From: Verrucomicrobiia bacterium
GTDB lineage: Bacteria; Verrucomicrobiota; Verrucomicrobiia; Verrucomicrobiales; Akkermansiaceae
Assembly: GCA_947462875.1 (NCBI GenBank)
Contig: CANHQJ010000013.1
Location: 41,622 to 105,621 of the forward strand
Length of the DNA stretch: 64,000 nucleotides
Direction: 5' to 3'
Position 1 is the stretch's first letter; each line of letters opens with the position of its first letter. The translations under genes and the position numbers were made by a program. The notes beneath the pieces were generated by a model. It saw only the letters and a list, made by a program, of their open reading frames with translations, did not search any database and was not told where the DNA came from. Of the stretch, positions 61,067 to 64,000 are shown one piece after another.

Positions 61067-61173
61067 GTGCTCAGGATTCGGTGCCCGTTTCCAACGCAAG
61101 GCGTCCGACGGTAGCGAGCAAGCCGTGGGATTTTGATTGTGTTTCGCCGCGATTCACGGTTTTTCTCGTGGGG

Positions 61174-62079
61174 ATGAAATGCGATGCGATGCAGCCGAAC
61201 AGCGAGAGGGGGGAATGCCTTCCTCCGCCGGTGTGGTCGGGGCTGTTGCTGGCGCATCGGGAGCGGGCTCAGGGGTGGACCTTGCCGACCTTGGATCGGC
61301 GCTCGCGGCAGATCGTGCATCCGGTGGAGGATTTTTTGTTCACGTATTATCCCTACAAGCTGGGGAAGCTGGAGCAGTGGCATCCGGGCTATGGGGTTTC
61401 GTTAGAGTGTGGCGAAGAGCAGAGGCCGGAGTGGATGCAGCGGTACTATCAGTGGCGTGACGGCAGACTTTTTGTGAGTGTGGAGGGCCTGGAGGATAAG
61501 GAAAAGGCGCGGCTGCACTGGATCCTAGCCCTGTTGCGGAATACGGCGGCGCAGGCGGGGAATTTCGGTTGTTTCGGCATGCATGAGTGGGCGATGGTGT
61601 ATCGGGCGGAATCCGTGCGCCATGGTGAGGTGGTGGCCTTGCGCTTGCCGGCGGAGGAGATCGCGCGCTTCGTGGAATCGCGACCGATCCGCTGCACGCA
61701 CTACGATGCGTTTCGTTTTTTCACTCCCGCGGCGCGGCCCTTGAATCAGCTGCAACCGACGCTGGACGGGCGTTCCGTGATGGAGCAGCCGGGCTGCATT
61801 CACGCGAACATGGATCTTTACAAATGGGCCTTCAAGTGCCAGCCGTGGATTCCCGGTGCCTTGTTGCTCGATGCGTTTGCCCTGGCCAAGGACCTGCGTG
61901 AGATCGATATGCGGGCGAGTCCGTATGAACTCTCCGACTACGGCTATGAGCCGATCGCGATCGAGACGGTGGAAGGACGGCGCGAGTATGAAGCGGCGCA
62001 GCGCATGCTGGCGGATCGCGCGGCGGTGCTGCGGCAGCGTTTGATCGGTTGTTTGGAAAATGTCGTGGCCGCGTTTTGA
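61174..62079 (+). CDS. Conserved protein of the family labelled '3-methyladenine DNA glycosylase'
   Basis: A 301-residue protein from the ATG at 61174. The frame is open upstream into the tRNA, which is not coding. Motifs HPVEDFLFTYYPYKLGKLEQWHPGYGV, GCFGMHEWAMVYR and DLYKWAFKCQPW match a family that is widespread in actinobacteria and labelled as 3-methyladenine DNA glycosylase. It shows no clear resemblance to known glycosylases such as Tag or AlkA, so activity is unproved. It has many Trp, Tyr and His residues. Convergent with miaA. Confidence 0.7.
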   Translation: MKCDAMQPNSERGECLPPPVWSGLLLAHRERAQGWTLPTLDRRSRQIVHPVEDFLFTYYPYKLGKLEQWHPGYGVSLECGEEQRPEWMQRYYQWRDGRLFVSVEGLEDKEKARLHWILALLRNTAAQAGNFGCFGMHEWAMVYRAESVRHGEVVALRLPAEEIARFVESRPIRCTHYDAFRFFTPAARPLNQLQPTLDGRSVMEQPGCIHANMDLYKWAFKCQPWIPGALLLDAFALAKDLREIDMRASPYELSDYGYEPIAIETVEGRREYEAAQRMLADRAAVLRQRLIGCLENVVAAF

Positions 62080-62092
62080 TGATCGGTCTCAC

Positions 62093-62962
62093 TTACTCTA
62101 ATGGGCCATCCCATGGTGTAGGCGTGAGCCACGTTTCACGACGGAACCATGTCTCCTGGCGCTTGGCGTATTGGCGGGTGGCTTGGATGATGAGTTGGAG
62201 GCAGGTTTCGTGGTCGATTTTTCCGTCCAACAAGTCAAGGATCTGCGGCACGCCGATGGCTTTGCGGCAGGTGGTGGACAGATGATCGCGATGCGCGGCT
62301 ATTTCTGCAATGGCTCCATGCTCCAACATATCGCGGCATCGCGCGGCGATGCGTTCGTGGAGAAGCGGGCGGGGGATTTGCAGAAATATGCCGCGCAGTT
62401 CGTTTTCTTTTTCTTTGCTGACGTGTTCCCAGTTCTGCCGTTGCTCCGATGCCGGAATGCCGCTGAGGCGGAAAATTTCCACCGCACGTGAGACATAGCG
62501 GCGGTTGCGGAGATTGATTTGCGCGGCTTCCACGGGATCGGCTGTTTGCAGTTCGGCAACGAGCTCTTCTAACGAAAGCGCATCCAGTTCGGCACGCAGC
62601 GCGGCGTTGCCCTGGGGCAGGGGTGAGGGGCCGTGGGTGAGGAATTTCAGATAGAGCCCCGAGCCGCCGGTGATGATGGGCGTTTTGCCGCGGGCGATGA
62701 TGGCATCGATCACCGGACGCGCGAGCGAGCGGTAGCGCTGGGCATCGCAGGTTTCGTTAGGAGAAAGCACGCCGTAGAGGTGATGCGGCACGATCGATTG
62801 ATCCTGTGGCGAGGGCGCGGCGGTGATGGTCTCGAGGCCGCGATAGAGTTGGAAGGCATCGGCATTGACAATTTCGCCGTCCCACAGCCGGGCAAGGGCG
62901 AGAGCGCGGGCGGACTTACCGCTCGCGGTGGGACCACAAACATAGAAGGGCCGTGCGGACAT
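62093..62962 (-). CDS. miaA: tRNA dimethylallyltransferase
   Basis: A 289-residue enzyme with P-loop GPTASGKSARALALA, DAFQLYRGL and ITGGSGLYLKFL motifs, followed by NLRNRRYVSRAVEIF. It adds a dimethylallyl group to A37 of tRNAs that read UNN codons. Length is near the usual 300. It follows the phosphoesterase gene by 6 bp on the same strand and so is likely in one operon with it. Confidence 0.95.
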   Translation of the reverse strand: MSARPFYVCGPTASGKSARALALARLWDGEIVNADAFQLYRGLETITAAPSPQDQSIVPHHLYGVLSPNETCDAQRYRSLARPVIDAIIARGKTPIITGGSGLYLKFLTHGPSPLPQGNAALRAELDALSLEELVAELQTADPVEAAQINLRNRRYVSRAVEIFRLSGIPASEQRQNWEHVSKEKENELRGIFLQIPRPLLHERIAARCRDMLEHGAIAEIAAHRDHLSTTCRKAIGVPQILDLLDGKIDHETCLQLIIQATRQYAKRQETWFRRETWLTPTPWDGPLE

Positions 62963-62968
62963 GGGGCA

Positions 62969-63778
62969 TTAGATTTCGCCGATGCTGAGCAGGTGATTGT
63001 AGCGGGAAAATTGCAGCGCGTGACCCGTGCTGCAGTCCACCTCCACGATGGCTCCGCACAAGCGCACGGGGCCCTTGGCGATGGGGAAACGCGTGGGCAG
63101 ACCCGAGCGGAAACGCCAGATGACCGACTCGCAGGCGCGACCGAGCACGGAGTCATCCGGTCCGCACATGCCGGCATCGGTGAGGTAGGCGGTGCCGTGG
63201 GGAAGGATGGTGTCATCGGCGGTTTGCACGTGCGTGTGGGTGCCTACGACGGCGGAGACCTTACCATCGAGCATGCGTCCCATGGCGATTTTTTCGCTGG
63301 TGGTTTCCGCGTGGAAGTCCATGAACACGACTTTCACGCCGAGCTCGTGGAGACGCAGCGCCTCGTCATCCGCCCAGATGAAGGGGTTTTCCAGAGGCGG
63401 CTGCATGAATGAACGGCCCTGGGCCTGCATGACCGCGACTTTTCCTTTGTCGGTATCGAGAATCACGGTGCCGGCCCCGGGCGTGCCTTTGGGGTAATTT
63501 CCGGGCCGCAGCAAGCGTGGCTCGGTGGGGAAATAATGCACAATCTCCGCCTGATCCCAGACGTGGTCACCCGTCGTGATGACGGTGGCTCCGGCGCGCA
63601 GCAGATCGATGGCGATCTTCGGTGTGATGCCTCGTCCCGCTGCCGAGTTTTCGCCGTTGACGATGATGAAATCGATGTTTTCCTTGCGTTTGATTTCCGG
63701 CAGGAGTTGCTGCACGGCCTTGCGACCGGGCTCGCCGACGATATCGCCGAGAAAGAGAATGCGGATGGTAGTGGACAT
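62969..63778 (-). CDS. YmdB-type metallophosphoesterase (TIGR00282 family)
   Basis: A 269-residue protein from the ATG at 63778. Motifs IRILFLGDIVGEPGR, VNGENSAAGRGI, TTGDHVWD, MDFHAETTSEK, GTHTHVQTAD and LTDAGMCGP contain the Asp, Asn and His metal ligands of the family. Members hydrolyse 2',3'-cyclic nucleotides and influence gene expression and biofilm genes in Bacillus. Very tightly linked to miaA downstream. Confidence 0.93.
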   Translation of the reverse strand: MSTTIRILFLGDIVGEPGRKAVQQLLPEIKRKENIDFIIVNGENSAAGRGITPKIAIDLLRAGATVITTGDHVWDQAEIVHYFPTEPRLLRPGNYPKGTPGAGTVILDTDKGKVAVMQAQGRSFMQPPLENPFIWADDEALRLHELGVKVVFMDFHAETTSEKIAMGRMLDGKVSAVVGTHTHVQTADDTILPHGTAYLTDAGMCGPDDSVLGRACESVIWRFRSGLPTRFPIAKGPVRLCGAIVEVDCSTGHALQFSRYNHLLSIGEI

Positions 63779-63856
63779 GGATGAAACGAAGTGGCGTGAC
63801 GCTACAGGCAAATTTGCGGTTTGACGATGGAAAACATAGGCTTGTTTTGTGGCCGT

Positions 63857-63953
63857 GTTGCCTCATTGAAGCGGACACCATAAATATTTCCATGAGTGAC
63901 TGGGAGAGTGCCGTTGCCTCATAAATAGAGACACCATGGCGCCAGCCATGAGT
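63857..63953. repeat. Two direct 41-bp repeat units, offset 56 bp
   Basis: Unit A (63857-63897) and unit B (63913-63953) share GTTGCCTCAT, 7 nt, GACACCAT, 8 nt, CCATGAGT at identical spacing, while the spacers differ. Unit B ends in the start codon of the right-edge gene. Unit A has an equivalent ATG that soon meets a stop. It fits an old 56-bp tandem duplication or a pair of protein-binding sites. Confidence 0.75.
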
Positions 63954-64000
63954 ATGAGTGAAAAAAGCATCGAAGAATACACAAAGAAGATGCGCGCAAG
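63948..64000 (+). CDS. Start of a possible transposase/integrase gene (partial)
   Basis: The window ends 53 nt into a frame reading MSMSEKSIEEYTKKMRA. The residues following M (EEYTKKMR) look like the first helix of integrase-catalytic-domain transposases found in Planctomycetes and Verrucomicrobia, but 17 residues cannot settle this. The repeat units just upstream would suit the end of an insertion sequence whose terminus holds transposase binding sites. Confidence 0.35.
   Translation, partial: MSMSEKSIEEYTKKMRA

Noticed and set aside
60991..61173. Upstream open part of the frame of the conserved protein at 61174.
   Set aside because: It starts inside tRNA-Lys and runs through its terminator.

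Overview
The window looks like chromosomal DNA of a member of the Verrucomicrobiota, probably class Verrucomicrobiae. This rests on gene content and protein style, since no search could be run. Pointers are a Tat-exported DUF1552 protein, a DUF6600 lipoprotein, secretin-type STN modules embedded in a giant exported protein, many small lipoproteins, and a moderately high GC content (roughly 58% by eye). It is a Gram-negative envelope: KdtA, an MsbA-like flippase, an LptE-like lipoprotein, Lgt and the murein ligase Mpl are all present. Genes are densely packed on both strands, often with ATGA stop/start overlaps, and no gap exceeds about 300 bases.

Layout. 1-9.8 kb: tail of a sugar isomerase, a DUF1552 protein, rplT and rpmI, a lipoprotein, a DCC protein, a DUF4407 membrane protein, an SGNH hydrolase, a MoxR ATPase with a coiled-coil membrane partner, and two lipoproteins. 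9.8-19.4 kb: proton-pumping pyrophosphatase, MsbA-like ABC exporter, heparinase-like lyase, a DUF2007 protein, lgt, dnaB and an N-formylglutamate amidohydrolase-like gene. 19.4-21.9 kb: a compact operon of GbsR/MarR regulator, small membrane protein, DCC protein and TIGR01777 epimerase. 22-33 kb: a TIM-barrel glycosidase-like protein, an orphan conserved protein, a DEAD-box helicase, the 934-residue DUF6600 lipoprotein with 57-bp tandem repeats, dGTPase, a DUF3592 protein and a CDF metal transporter. 33-43.6 kb: tlyA, a three-gene sugar ABC importer, a GYF-domain protein, and a four-gene unit of membrane protein, ABC ATPase, ABC permease and kdtA. 43.8-51.6 kb: a sugar isomerase, rsmI, LptE-like and BamD-like lipoproteins, proC, a TPR protein and a UvrD/Rep helicase. 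51.6-64 kb: a 2266-residue exported protein, a HAD hydrolase, mpl, tRNA-Lys, a conserved protein, miaA, a YmdB-like phosphoesterase, and the edge of what may be an insertion sequence.

How the genes work together. Several groups serve the envelope: Kdo transfer, lipid A flipping, LPS and outer-membrane protein insertion, lipoprotein maturation and peptidoglycan recycling. Others are housekeeping: replication helicase, translation proteins, tRNA and rRNA modification, proline synthesis and dNTP control. The rbs-like importer, heparinase-like lyase, SGNH hydrolase and two sugar isomerases fit a polysaccharide- or sugar-using lifestyle.

The least ordinary signals are these: an STN module inside the giant exported protein; a 170-bp intergenic element with 34-nt inverted arms, plus a short relative 2 kb away; several promoters whose -10 box lies exactly 6 nt before the start codon (likely leaderless mRNAs); the GbsR-controlled redox/epimerase operon; and a 56-bp duplicated start region at the right edge.
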